A program made the position numbers and the translations under genes. A model generated the notes under the pieces. It did no database searches, was not told the DNA's origin, and saw only the letters and a list, made by a program, of their open reading frames with translations. This document shows, piece after piece, positions 11,201-22,864 of a stretch of 64,000 bases of DNA. The DNA lies in contig NW_004457624.1 of assembly GCF_000203815.1 (NCBI RefSeq), positions 744,001 through 808,000 of the forward strand, in the 5' to 3' direction. This DNA comes from Cavenderia fasciculata. Taxonomy: Eukaryota; Evosea; Eumycetozoa; Acytosteliales; Cavenderiaceae. Each line of letters starts with the position of its first letter. Position 1 is the stretch's first letter.

Positions 11201-11833
11201 CCTTGGTGCTGATTGGACTCGAAGTCTCTCCACCCATTTACACCATTCAGGATAGCATTTCATCGCTATATATCAGTGGATTAAAGTGTGATTTTGATGG
11301 TAGCCAATACTCAAACAGCATAAAGCATTTTAGTATTTGTGGAGCGACCAATTTTAACAAACTCAAATCAACGATTCCACCATCAACCAAGTATTTTGAC
11401 TTTCAAGCCACCCATACCGATAATACATCAACTATCGTTAAATTGAATGCCAACGATATTCCAAATGGAGTTACTCATATTAGATTAGGTATGTAGTTGT
11501 AAATAATTAAAACAAGATTTTAAAATATTCATATTTTCATCATACCATGATTTAGGAAATGGATTTAATCAAGCATTAGTTCCAGGATTGATTCCAGACA
11601 GTTGTGAGTATTTGGAATTCCCGTACTACTATGACAAAACACCACTATGGTGGGCCGTACCAAAACAATTGAAAACTGTATCTTGTAATCCTTTTAGGGC
11701 AAGGGTTAGCAAAAATATTCCACCGTCTATCAAACAAACACCAAAAAATCTTTCTCATCAAGGAAATATCGATTATACCCTCATGTCATTCACTCATATT
11801 GACAATGAAAAATACTGGTATATGGAGATTTAA
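7967..11833 (+). CDS. Fused double-unit zinc/F-box/FNIP repeat protein
   Basis: Five-exon model: 7967-8441, 8526-9737, 9847-10203, 10274-11488 and 11556-11833; every junction is phase 1; 1178 residues. Unit one has the C-x2-C...H-x3-C N terminus (residues 1-65), a Ser/Thr linker with RKRKKIENG (NLS-like), an F-box-like segment (SVMNLLMTCKDAMKWKD) and FNIP repeats built on GSIP.S...L. Where single genes end (WYMEI-stop), exon 3 reads on from KMEI into VNGPSYST and the Thr/Ser linker ending SSNHY, then splices to a second F-box-like/FNIP exon and a second terminal exon. The second unit lacks its own zinc-type start. It was apparently created by a deletion at a short shared sequence between two tandem genes. 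A likely SCF-type adaptor by family analogy; the substrate is unknown. Confidence 0.75.
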
Positions 11834-11959
11834 TGATAGACTGATACTAGTTCTCTGTATTTCAAAGAGGTCATTATAAAAATATATTTCATATTCGAGT
11901 CAAATAGCTCGCACTTCTACAGCTGTAGAAAATAAACTTTCTGCTTTTAGTTATCGGCA

Positions 11960-14100
11960 ATGGAAGAAAGATTAACTCTATCAAGAGTTAACAAGAACTA
12001 TCAAATAGGGACGTTATGTCCACTCTGTAAAGAAGACTTTAGCAAGGATGTGTACAAGTTGAACAATCATATGATACTATGTTTCTTGTATCTCACTGTT
12101 GATATGGGTTGTTTGGACGTTGTAAAGGATACTATCAAAGATATAGAGTTGGATGAACAACAATTTAAAAAGAGAAATAGAGCGTTGAACGACAATGATA
12201 GACATCTTCATCAAAGTTGCTCGACAACACCAATAAACAATCAATCATCGTCATCACCATCAACATCATCAATTACATCATCAGCAACAACCCCTAACGA
12301 CTCATGCTTTGATCGTTATAACGATATAGAAGAAGAAGATAATGACGATCACCAAGATAATAATAATAAAAAGATAACAACAAGAAAGAGAAAGAAGATC
12401 GAAAATGGGTCATCATACTCAACAACAACGACGACAAAGACATTGTCATCATCAAATCATTATTGTATGTTATATTGACAATTAACTTAAAATATCGCTC
12501 TATTTGAAAGTTGTATACTAATTATTATTTATATTATATAGTTAAAGATTCATTATTTAGAGTATCAATGATATCTATATTATATCGTGAAGATTATAAC
12601 GAAAGTGTAATGAATCTATTGATGACTTGTAAGGATGCTATGAAATGGAAGGATACTGTTGTATTCCCAAGATTACCTTCTATTAATACAATAGAATTGT
12701 ACAAGAACGATGGAAGATTCAACCAACTACCTCGACGATACAATAGAGTCTATATCAAGAATGAAAGAGATCTAGATTATTTCAAAAAGAATACAAATGG
12801 TCTAATCAATCATCATTGCAAAGAGCTAAACTATCTAATTGATGATGTGGTGCCAGCTGGATTGATACCTGATCATTTTACAAAGATCAGAGTTGATGGA
12901 TTGATAGAAGTTGGATCAATACCACCATATACAACACACCTCTATCTCGGGGACATAGAAGAACAAGAGATATACAAAGAACTGTTCCCAAATACATTAG
13001 AGGAACTCAAAATACCAAATGGATTGGTTGGTGAACACTCAAACCCTGACGATCTTTTACCACACAATATAAGGGTACTTGCAATCAAATCCAATTTGGT
13101 TCATCCCTATCTCTTTAAACTCAAAAATCTAAATTACCTTTTGATCGACGAAATTAATGGTGATGACGACGATCAACAACAAAACCAATATCATATAGAT
13201 ATTCACATTGGATCTATACCCAACACAATTGAGTATTTATATCTTGAAAATTGCATCATCGAACCTGGATATTCTCTCCCATCAAGTGTCAAGTACCTCT
13301 CAATCGACCTCTCTAAAAACTCACCCCAATGTATTCCTTCATCTGTCAAGTACCTATATGCCAACTGTGACCAACGCAGACGACTTTTACCACTCTTGGC
13401 AGGATCTATTCCTTCATCCGTCACAGATCTCTATTTGCAAGGTAATTTCGAGTTACTTCCTGGAAGCATCCCATCGTCAGTCACCTCACTGGGACTGGTT
13501 GATCTTGAATACCAACCACCCGTTTTCACCATCCCAGATAGCATCACCACACTATTTATCCATGATTTAAAATGTGAATTAGATGTAACTCTATTCCCAT
13601 ACAGCATAGAGTATTTTACTATTTATGGAGATTTCAAATCCCAACTCAAATCAACTATTCCACCATCGACAAAATATTTTGATTACCAAGCCATTACATT
13701 AAACAAAGGTACATTTAGTGCCAATGATATTCCAAATGGAGTTACTCATATTAGATTTGGTAAGTCAATGAATGATCATTTTAATCAGTTGACTTTAATA
13801 TTAAAGTATTTCTTTTCTTTTTTTACATTTTTAGGGTATGAATTTAGTGAAATCCTGGTTCCAGGATTTATTCCAGACAGTTGTGAGTATTTGGAACTCC
13901 ATTACGCCTATGATATAGCACCACGTTGGTGGGGAGTACCAAAACATTTGAAAACTGTCAGTTGTAATCCTTTTTGTTTCCATATGAGTCAAAATATCCC
14001 ACCATCAAAACAAACACCTAAAAATGAGAATCATCAAGGAGGAAGTGGCTGTGATAATGACACAAGATACAAAGATTTTTGGGTAAAGGAACTCTGGTAG
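11960..14100 (+). CDS. Zinc/F-box/FNIP repeat protein, tandem copy
   Basis: Exons 11960-12464, 12542-13759 and 13835-14100, junction phases 1 and 1, 662 residues. Order: zinc-type N terminus (CPLCKEDF...NNHMILC), a Ser/Thr/Asp-rich linker with TTRKRKKIENG, an intron in the NHY codon context, an F-box-like region (LFRVSMISILYREDYNESVM), then FNIP repeats (GSIPPYTTHL, GSIPNTIEYL, GSIPSSVT) to the end. The second intron (13760-13834) is 75 nt, a multiple of three without stops, so the frame reads through it. The GTAAGT donor, the TTTTTAG acceptor and the homologous intron in sister copies argue that it is removed. It starts 126 bp downstream of the fused gene. Confidence 0.82.
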
Positions 14101-14351
14101 ACTCGTGAAACAATCGAAAACATTATGCATTGAAATAAAAAAATAAGAATATATATATATTCAAAGTTTATACATATCGATTTAACAGTTGTTGTTTTCT
14201 TTAATTCCTCATCAAATATGTGTAAAATAAAATAGTAATATTACTAAAATAGTTTTTTATGATTCTTCGAGAAATTTTCATAGCCATCCCCCAAGATCTT
14301 GATTTCATTTCATTTTATGTATTAGTTGTTAACATTTTGAAACTCCGTTCA

Positions 14352-16385
14352 ATGGAAGAAAGATTAAATCTATCAAGAGTTTACAAGAACTATCAAATAG
14401 GGACACTATGTCCACTCTGTAAAGAAGACTTTAGCAAGGATGTGTACAAGTTGAACAATCATATGATACTATGTTTCTTGTATCTCACCGTTGATATGGC
14501 CTGCTTGGAGATTGTAAAGGATACTATCAAAGATATAGAGTTGGATGAACAACGGAAAGGGGGAGATAGTAAGCTGAATGAAAATGATGGTCATCTTCAA
14601 AGTTTGCCGTCAACATCAAGAAACAACCAATCTTCGATTGCATCAATGAACTATTCATGTGATGATCAAGATAATAATAATAGTACAACAAGAAAGAGAA
14701 AGAAGATTGAAAATGGGTCATTAGCAAAGATGAAAACCACAACTTCAACAAATCATTATTGTAAGTTATCTTATCTCGAGATATAAAAGCTTTAGATGCT
14801 GTATACTAATGATTAGTATTATTATTCTAGTTAAAAATTCATTATTTAGAGTATCAATGATATCAATATTACACCGGGAAGAACGAAATCAAAGTGTAAT
14901 GAATCTATTGATGACTTGTAAAGATGCAATGAAATGGAAGGATACTGTTGTATTCCCAAGATTACCTTCTATTAATACAATAGAATCGTACAAGAACGAT
15001 GGAAGATTCAATCAACTACCTCGACGATACAATAGAGTAGATATCAAGAGTGATAGAGATCTAGAATACTTCCTAGAGAATACAAATGGTTTAATTAATC
15101 AACATTGCAAAGAACTAAACTATCTCATTGATGAACCAATACCAGCTGGATTGATACCAGATCATTTTACAAAGATAAGGGTTAATGGACAGATAGAAGA
15201 TGGGTCAATACCACCCTATACAACTCACCTAGTTCTTGGGGCAAAAGAAGAACAAGAGATATATCGACAACTGTTCCCAAATACATTAGAGGAACTCTAT
15301 ATTACAAATGGAGTGATTAGGGACTACTCAAACGTCGACGATCTTTTACCACACAATATAAGGATACTTGCTATCAAATCCAATTTGGTGCATCCCTACC
15401 TCTTTAAGCTCAAGAAACTAAATTGTCTCACCATCGATGCAGTTGAACAAGAAACTGACTATGATGATGAAGACGATGATCAAGATCATATAGATATACA
15501 CATTGGAACAATACCCAATACAATCGAGTATTTGTATCTTGAAGATTGCATCATCGAACCTGGATACACACTTCCATCAAGTGTCAAGTACCTCTCAATC
15601 GAACTCGACAAAAACTCATACCAGTGTATTCCTGCCTCTGTCCAGTATCTCTATGCCATATGCAAAGAACCCACAACTATATTGGCAAGATCTATTCCTT
15701 CATCAGTCATAGATCTCTGTTTAGATGGTAAATTCGGGTTACTTCCAGGAAGCATCCCATCGTCAGTCAAAACCTTGGGACTGTTTGATCTTGAAACCAC
15801 ACCAGCTGTATACACCATCCCAGATAGCATCACTACAATGTATATTGGTTATTTAAAGTGTAAATTGGATGTAACTCTTTTCCCAAACAGCATCAAGTAC
15901 TTTGCTATTCATGGAAAATACAATTTCCCACTCAAATCATGTATTCCACCATCGACAAAATATTTTGACTACCAAGCAAAACATCAATCAAAATTGAATG
16001 CAAACCAAATTCCAAATGGAGTTACTCATATTAGATTGGGTAAGTTGTAATACGAAGCAAATATTAATTAATTATTAATACTAATATTTGTTTCTCACAT
16101 TTAGGGAATGGATTAGTTAAAAAAGCATTGTCCCCAGGATTTATTCCAGACAGTTGTGAGTATTTGGATTTGAATTGCGACTATGACAAAGCACCACGTT
16201 GGTGGGCCGTACCAAAACAATTGAAAACTGTCATTTGTAATCCGTTTTGTTCGAGGATTAGCCAAAGCATTCCACCATCTATCAAACAATTACCTGCAAA
16301 CGAGAGGCATGTTAGAGCAGAAGATTGGGATGCAAACCACAGATACCAAAATTTTTGGGAAAAAGAAATCTGGTTCTGTTATTAA
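14352..16385 (+). CDS. Zinc/F-box/FNIP repeat protein, tandem copy
   Basis: Exons 14352-14760, 14831-16039 and 16105-16385, phases 1 and 1, 632 residues. I chose the ATG at 14352 because MEERLNLSRVYKNYQ aligns with the sister genes. An in-frame ATG at 14259 would add 31 hydrophobic residues that no sister has. The architecture is as in the upstream copy, with a shorter linker (TTRKRKKIENGSLA) and a DDDE-rich insertion in the FNIP region (YDDEDDDQDHIDIHIG). The last exon ends WEKEIWFCY, a slightly extended C terminus. By family analogy it is an F-box adaptor, and the RKRKK stretch would suit nuclear import. Confidence 0.82.
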
Positions 16386-16569
16386 ATCGACCAGAAAATA
16401 AACAACTAGTATTATCAAATTTAAAATATTTTTCCATCCAAGTTTGTTGCATCAACCTCTACAAACACAATAATTAATTTGATAAGTACAATACAACATC
16501 TGTTATTTTTTTCAATGTTTTTCGAGGATGATCATTTAAAGTAGCTGTGTTATTGGTTGTGACAATAGA

Positions 16570-16660
16570 ATGGAAGAAAGACTAACCTCTCTCAAGAGTA
16601 AACAAGAACTATCAAATAGGGACACTATGTCCTCTATGTAATCTGGTGATGATATGTAAA
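16570..16660 (+). pseudogene. Relic of FNIP-gene exon 1
   Basis: Starts like the sister genes (ATGGAAGAAAGACTAAC) and retains about 70 bp matching their first exon, including the stretch encoding NYQIGTLCPLC, but an added base near 16590 shifts the frame and the similarity stops abruptly at about 16640. No F-box or FNIP exon follows. It marks the decayed end of the left tandem array. Confidence 0.8.
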
Positions 16661-16736
16661 CCCTAGGAAATAAACAATTATTATCAGGAAAATATATATT
16701 TTTCCTCCAAATTTATTTCTCTTTCTTTCTCTCTCT

Positions 16737-18476
16737 CTATGATAACAAAACATGTGTTGAATCAACCTCTTTAAAGAAAGGTGTTTTGTTATTTTTGTTG
16801 TTACTACTACTATTATTATTTTCTACATATACATCTGCCAATACACCCAATTCGAAAAAGTTCTTGGGTACTCCTGCAGAGGTGGCTGCTGCAGCTGACC
16901 CGAATCCCGAATGAGGTGGGTTGGCGGATGGCGCAGCAGGGTTGACTCGGATTGATCCACCCGACTCTACCAATGTCGGTTCTAATAATTTAATCGCCAA
17001 TCCACTAATTTGTTGCATTCCAGGTTTCAATGGGAACATTTCAATATCTAAATTAATCGAACTATTTGCTTGTAATGCTCCAATCTAAAAATAAAATAAA
17101 TATTAAATTAATTAAATTAATTAAAATAATTAAAAAAGAAATGATCAATGATCCATTCTCTTTTTTTTTTTTTTGTTCTCTTTATACCTTTGGTAAATGA
17201 CCATTAATTAAAATACCATCCATTTTGTTACGAACTAGTACAAATAGTGGATGAAGGATACGATTTGTTTTGTTGATGATTTTGGCAGTGACTGTGAATG
17301 GCTTTTCCAACTCGACGGTGGGAATGGACACGAGGTTGCATTCAACCTCTTCAAGACACACCTTGCGTTGTATTTGGGCGGTTTTGAGACGTCCAGTCTC
17401 ACCCATATACGACCGCCACACAATATCGAGTTTGCCCAATGTCGCTGCATTCTTTGTTTCAAAGTCGTTTGGATCCTTGGGCATCACCTTGAAGAGATAT
17501 TGTCTACTGTTACCCTCTCTTAAAAATACAATGTCTGGCGACGCTCTAATCTCTGACATGAGCGATTGGATGGTCGAGTCGGTTGATTTCTTCCACCCAC
17601 TGCCATTACTCGATCCCAAGCTGTTGGCCAATTGCAACATTGGTGGTTGCTGCGGCGATGGTTGCTGGCTATGCTTAACCTCGCTCATATTGCTCTGTGT
17701 AAAGAGATCGGCTGCTTCAAAGGTGACCGTATCAATCAGCAGTGCTCCCTGTGTAGTATTTTCCAAACACACCTCTACAAACGTTGTATTGGGTATCGAT
17801 ATAATCTTGGACTTGATACCCAATGGATTACTAACTTGAAACTTAAAGAACTTTTTAAATTTTTTAACTTCTCCTTCAAGTGTAACATATGTAACTGCAC
17901 AACATAATCTATAAATAAATAAAACAAGAGAGTAAGTAATCTAATCTTTCATTCTTTCTTTCTTTCATTTCTTTCTATTCATACATATTTACACCAAACT
18001 CTTTAACTTCACGTTGTACAACGAAATCAGAGTTGAAACCTGGACCAAATACAGGGATGGGTTTAGGTTCACTATCCAACAACAATATTCTTTGTGTCGT
18101 TGTTTGTAATTCAACCTAAACACAAGATAGTTAGTATACTATGTTACATTCTTCATGTGATTGTGTGTGTGTGATACAATACTTTTATAAATACATTCTT
18201 TACTTCATGAGGTGAATGATTATTTAGTGATATATAACTTGTGAATATTTCTCCGAGGTAGATTAAACCTGATTGTAATTGTAACATAGAGGTCATACCA
18301 AGACCTTCTATTCCACCACCCATCGTATCATTGTTGCCTGGTTGTATAGTAGGTGGTAGTATCATATCGCTTATTACATCATCGCGTTCACAGAGTACAG
18401 GATTATTTGCTTGTAACAATGGTTTGCTTAACCTCATCACTTTGAGATTAAGCAACTGATTATCTTTATTCTCCAT
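16737..18476 (-). CDS. trappc13: TRAPPC13, trafficking protein particle complex subunit 13
   Basis: Component of the TRAPP complexes, which act as Rab GEFs in ER-Golgi and Golgi traffic and autophagy. Four exons: 18476-18183, 18115-17985, 17908-17188 and 17084-16737; 497 residues. Diagnostic stretches shared with the animal protein are LLNLKVMRLSKP at the start, YLGEIFTSYISLNN, the junction-spanning ILCCAVTYVTLEGE and FKKFFKFQVSNPL, LGKLDIVWRSYMGETGRLKT, and the C-terminal block with SINLDIEMFPLKPGMQQISG. A Ser/Gln-rich insertion of about 45 residues (QQPSPQQPPMLQL) and an Ala/Asn-rich C-terminal insertion are lineage-specific. The length is slightly above the animal protein (about 417). Cytosolic, peripheral on Golgi membranes by family knowledge. 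Confidence 0.93.
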
Positions 18477-19488
18477 TCCCTCTCCTCTATCTCTCTATCT
18501 CTATAGTTCTATATCTTTGTGATAATAGTTGAATTCTGAACTAACTATTGATTATGAATAATAATTAAAAAATAAATATTTACCAAAAAGAAGATCTTTG
18601 TTTTTTATGCTTTGATCATCAACTCTTCGACTAGTTTATTTATTTATTTATTTATTGTTTCTATTATTATTATTATTATTATTATCATTATTACTTTTAT
18701 CCTAGTATCATGATTGTATCATAGTTTAAACTCAAAATTCAAGAAGACACAGTTTGTTTTGGAATTAATAGCCATCATCCAGTTCTTATCTCTCTGTCAA
18801 CAACCTCATATGAGATGCGAGGAAGTAGGCATCTTACATCAGGAGGCTCTCTCTCTCTCTCATCTTGTATAGAGAGGGGGGAGAGGGGAGGAGAAAGGAC
18901 GCATGCAGTAACTAGGGGTGAGGAGAGCTGATAGTGATTGATTGATTGATCGATTGATTCTTCACTCACTCACTCATAATAATATCCCCCTCGCATAATT
19001 TTGTTGTAGTATGCCATCTTTTCACACACATACACACACACACACGCTGGTTGTGTCAAATACATCTGCAACGGCAACATCATATGATTGTTTTGCTTAA
19101 TCACTTCAACTTGCATCTGACAACCCACTTCACTGTGTATCATCAATCACACTCACTGTTCCCTCTCTCTCTCCTCTTCTCTTCCTCTCTCTTTTGTTGG
19201 AAAATGATTTGTGTACAACTATGATTGATAATAATATTATGATGAATGGAGTAGGAGTGAGTGGAGTCTGATGAGTAATATTATTAATCATATTCTCCTG
19301 TATATATTGTTGTTCTTGTTCTAGAAAATATAAGTTAGTTAAATTGTATCTTTTTTTTGTTGTTGTTTGTCGTTGTTTGTTTCCTTTGATAAAAGAGAGA
19401 GAGAAGAGAAGAGAGAAAAGAGAAGAGATAGAGAAATAATAGAAATAATATTAATAATAATAATCAAGGTAAAGGAACAACAACAATA
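18477..19488. other. Divergent intergenic/promoter region with simple repeats
   Basis: About 1 kb between the divergently transcribed TRAPPC13 and membrane-protein genes, so it carries both promoters. I see no gene. It holds an ATTT run near 18638, an ATT run near 18665, CT runs near 18848, ATTG tandem units near 18938-18958, a CA-rich tract near 19025-19045, and GA/CT runs near 19160-19195 and 19395-19435. No recognisable regulatory motif. Confidence 0.5.
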
Positions 19489-21241
19489 ATGATGGGAAAT
19501 TCAAAATATTCCCAAATATTCTTGGTGGCTGTGGCGGTGATATTATGCTTATTTGTTCCATATATACAAGCATCATCTCCTTTAGGTATGTATTACAACT
19601 ATTATTATTATTCTATTTGATTGGTCCAAATTAACCAACCAACCAACCAACACCTTCTTCTGTCAATCTAGATATTCTCAATATAGGTGGAAGTAGAAGT
19701 GGAGATGATGGTGGAAAGACACGTCCAGAGATATATCTATTTAAAAGCAACTCTAATAGTACTGTGGTACTGTCTCACCAGAATGGTACCATCTACTTTA
19801 TCGATATGGAGTCACTCGAAATTGATCGAGAGTATCGACTTCGAGTACCCTACTCACCAAGCAATGCTGGATACTTGGATGTGATCAACGGTCACCTCTA
19901 CATGGCATTTAACGATTTTAGATCCAGTATTCGAATCAATCAATATAAAATCGATGATTTACAAGATGCCAAAGTCATTCAAGTAGGTAGACACACTGAC
20001 AAATTAATTTAAATACATTCATTTCTAATTTCATTCAATTTATTCTATTTAATTTAGATCTACGAAGAAGGATTGAATTTTGGAGAGAATGCAATGTTTG
20101 TTGATCAAGATCGACGATTATTGACATTTATAACGTCTAGATCGATTCGTCAATTTGATATTGATACAATGGTGATCAAGAAACACTTGTATCTTTCTCC
20201 AAGTACACAATGTCAAGCAACAGAGACTGCTGTTGTATACAATGATAATCTCTATATTGGATGTCTATCGAAACAATCCACTCCCCTATTCCTAAGATAC
20301 TCTTTAGAAGATTTGGAATTATTGGAACAGTAAGTATATTAAATATAAATATATATATTATATAAATATAATATAATATATTAATCGATTACGTGTCTAA
20401 TTAATTATTTGTTTATTTAAAAAAGAGCAACACATCAACATGGAATTTACCCTCGAAGTATGATAGCAATCCCTGGAAGCAATGTATTGTTGTCTGTAGT
20501 TGTACCGGCAAATATTGATCGTGAACCATCAAAGATCATATTATTGTCACCTGATGACCTCAGTTTAATCGATACTTATGTCATGCCAACAGCCATTCCA
20601 TACATTCAATCATCAATTGCAAACAAAGCAAATAATGGTAAGCAAACAAAGAAAATGATAGATGAACTAAATTAATTAATTCTTTTAATGTTTTGTTTTT
20701 TCTAGCATTATTATCATTTGGAACAAGAGTATATTCAGTTTCTATAAATGAGGGTACTATTAATGTTGATGTTGAAGAGAAAGATATTACTTATTTGGGA
20801 GGAGCAATCTTGTCATCGGTATATTACAAAAAGGAACAATGTGCATTGTTTAGTACTGACTGGGACCGAGTGTACAAAGTTAGAATCCCAGGTATCTCAC
20901 CAATACATGATCAAGTTGAAAAGGAGGGATGGACATGGTGGAAGATTGTATTCCTCGTTGTCGGTCTCACCTTTGCCCTCTCGTTGATCGTTGTCTTTAT
21001 CAAACTATACGATGACATTAAAAGTGGATCAATCTTTAAAAAGGATAGAAAGAATAACAATAATGATCCCAACGTTAACCAAAATGGTGGAAGAAATCTA
21101 ATATTCAATCATCCAAGATATCATAAAAATATTATTAAAAAGAATAACAACAATAATAATAATACCAACAACAATAATAACAACAATAATAACAATAATA
21201 ATAATAATAATAATAATAACAAAGCAAATTATGTATTGTGA
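19489..21241 (+). CDS. Type I membrane protein with signal peptide and Asn-rich tail
   Basis: Five exons: 19489-19585, 19672-19982, 20058-20329, 20426-20637 and 20706-21241; 475 residues. I do not recognise the family. The N terminus has a clear signal peptide (SQIFLVAVAVILCLFVPYIQA). The lumenal or extracellular part (about residues 33-330) has repeated beta-strand patterns (GTIYFIDMESLEIDREYRLR, FDIDTMVIKKHLYLSP, NDNLYIGCLSKQ) that suggest a beta-propeller. A single transmembrane helix follows (WWKIVFLVVGLTFALSLIVV), then a short basic cytosolic segment and a long Asn run. Two consecutive ATGs at 19489 and 19492 are both possible starts. The propeller idea is inference from strand-like spacing, not from a recognised domain. 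Confidence 0.8.
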
Positions 21242-21324
21242 ATCTAAAACAATATAAAGATAGATAGATAGGTGTTTAAAACATGTAATTAGAATAATAA
21301 AAAAAATATTTTTAAAAGAAAACA

Positions 21325-22746
21325 ATGTGTTGTGGGTGCGGTTTGATTGATCAATCTCTACCACTAGTCAATACAAAGTCAATCAAGAATGCATTCTTTA
21401 AAGACTACCTAATGTTTGATCAGTTGGAGAGTGCAATAGTCTATCATCCTAGATTGAGTGCTATCAAGATGCCATCAACACTCAAACGACTCACTAAACA
21501 CATTGTGTTTGTTGAAGATCAACTATCGACCACTACATTGGAGCAACTACATATTGTACAACAAGACAAAGATGAAGAGGAAGATGAAGAATGGGTTAAA
21601 ATACGGAGTATTGTCATTAATGACATATTCAACTTTAATCAATTCTATAATCTAACTCATCTGACACTTGATCATACCGATGTGGTCTACCCTCATCTAA
21701 GCACGGTCTCTATGTTTCCTCAATCCCTTAAACATCTGTCTTTATTCATTAATGACTCGTTTACATGGGATAATCCAGCCACCCAGTTTCCAATGTCTCT
21801 AGAATCACTTCAGATGAGATGGAGAAAAGGTGATGAAAGTGGATACTACAACGACGATGATATACAACTCCCCAATCAATGTCTCTGGGAACTGTCTCTT
21901 CAATTGGTTCCATTTGACATTTACAGAAAGATAATCATACCAACTGGAGTAACCGACCTCTTACTCAAGATACAGAGACGTAGAACCATCACTTATTACC
22001 CCGACCATCCACTACCAAACACTATTCGTACATTCGAATTCATGAGTGATATATGTTTCCCACCCGACACCTTTATTCCTCCAGAGACAAAGAGAATAGA
22101 TTTCTGTATGCCTAGTGACACTGATGACACTAGCAGATTCTTTCAATATTTTCTTGACACTTCCTCCAGGACTAGAGACGTTTGTTGATTTGAGCATTGA
22201 TGGCACTCACATTCTACCCGATACACTCAAATCCCTACGTACCTCTGCTCAACTGACAAGTCTACCCAAGAACGAGTCGAATCATTCTCTACAGACCTTT
22301 TCAGTAGCCCCTTTCAATTTCCAAAGTTCCCGCCATCACTCAAATCATTAACCATCAGGGCGACAAAAAACATTGATTTGATGACCAACATATTCAAAGA
22401 GAAGACACCAAGTCTCGAGGTTTCTTATGATACAAGTGCGGTTCAAAATGAAATAGAAATTGGATTGGATGATATTCTATTCCATTCAAACATTGTCACC
22501 ATTGTATTGCGTAGATTTGTATGTGGCAAAAAATACACATTTAAAATCAGAAGGTTCGATCCAGACACTGTCCTCATCTCGAACAAGGTTCTCTTTATGG
22601 TGGTTTTATTTATAAACAAACAACATCAGCTGACAAACCTGTTCCAGAAGGTCAAAACCTATATTACCTTAAATCTTCTCTTAGAGGATTGTTCATTTGT
22701 GAAAAAAAATAGAAATGGTATTTGCGTTGTAGAGAAAAATCAATAA
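21325..22746 (+). pseudogene. Degenerate F-box/FNIP-type gene with two frame breaks
   Basis: Three frames must be joined to read one protein. Codons from 21325 give a leucine-rich FNIP-like protein (LKRLTKHIVFVEDQ, LPNTIRTFEFMSD) up to about 22150. The continuation LPPGLETFVDLS...LPDTLKSL lies in another frame up to about 22280. The end FPPSLKSLTIRATKN...VEKNQ lies in a third frame to 22746. No plausible intron separates the frames, so I read these as small indels. There is no obvious F-box at the start. The remaining frames are long and clean, which argues for recent decay, or for sequence errors. Confidence 0.6.
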
Positions 22747-22864
22747 ACTATCTACATATAAAATAAAATAAATATCTATCCTCCGAGTCAACAAAAAAAA
22801 TATCTTTGGTCGCAGAACAAAAAAAGAGTAGATAGTCGAATAAACATAATGATCATTTTGTAAA

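Noticed and set aside
14259-14351. Upstream in-frame ATG extending a FNIP gene by 31 residues
   Set aside because: Sister genes start at the MEERL ATG; the extension is hydrophobic and not shared.
17270-17839. 189-codon plus-strand frame
   Set aside because: Antisense shadow of TRAPPC13 exon 3.
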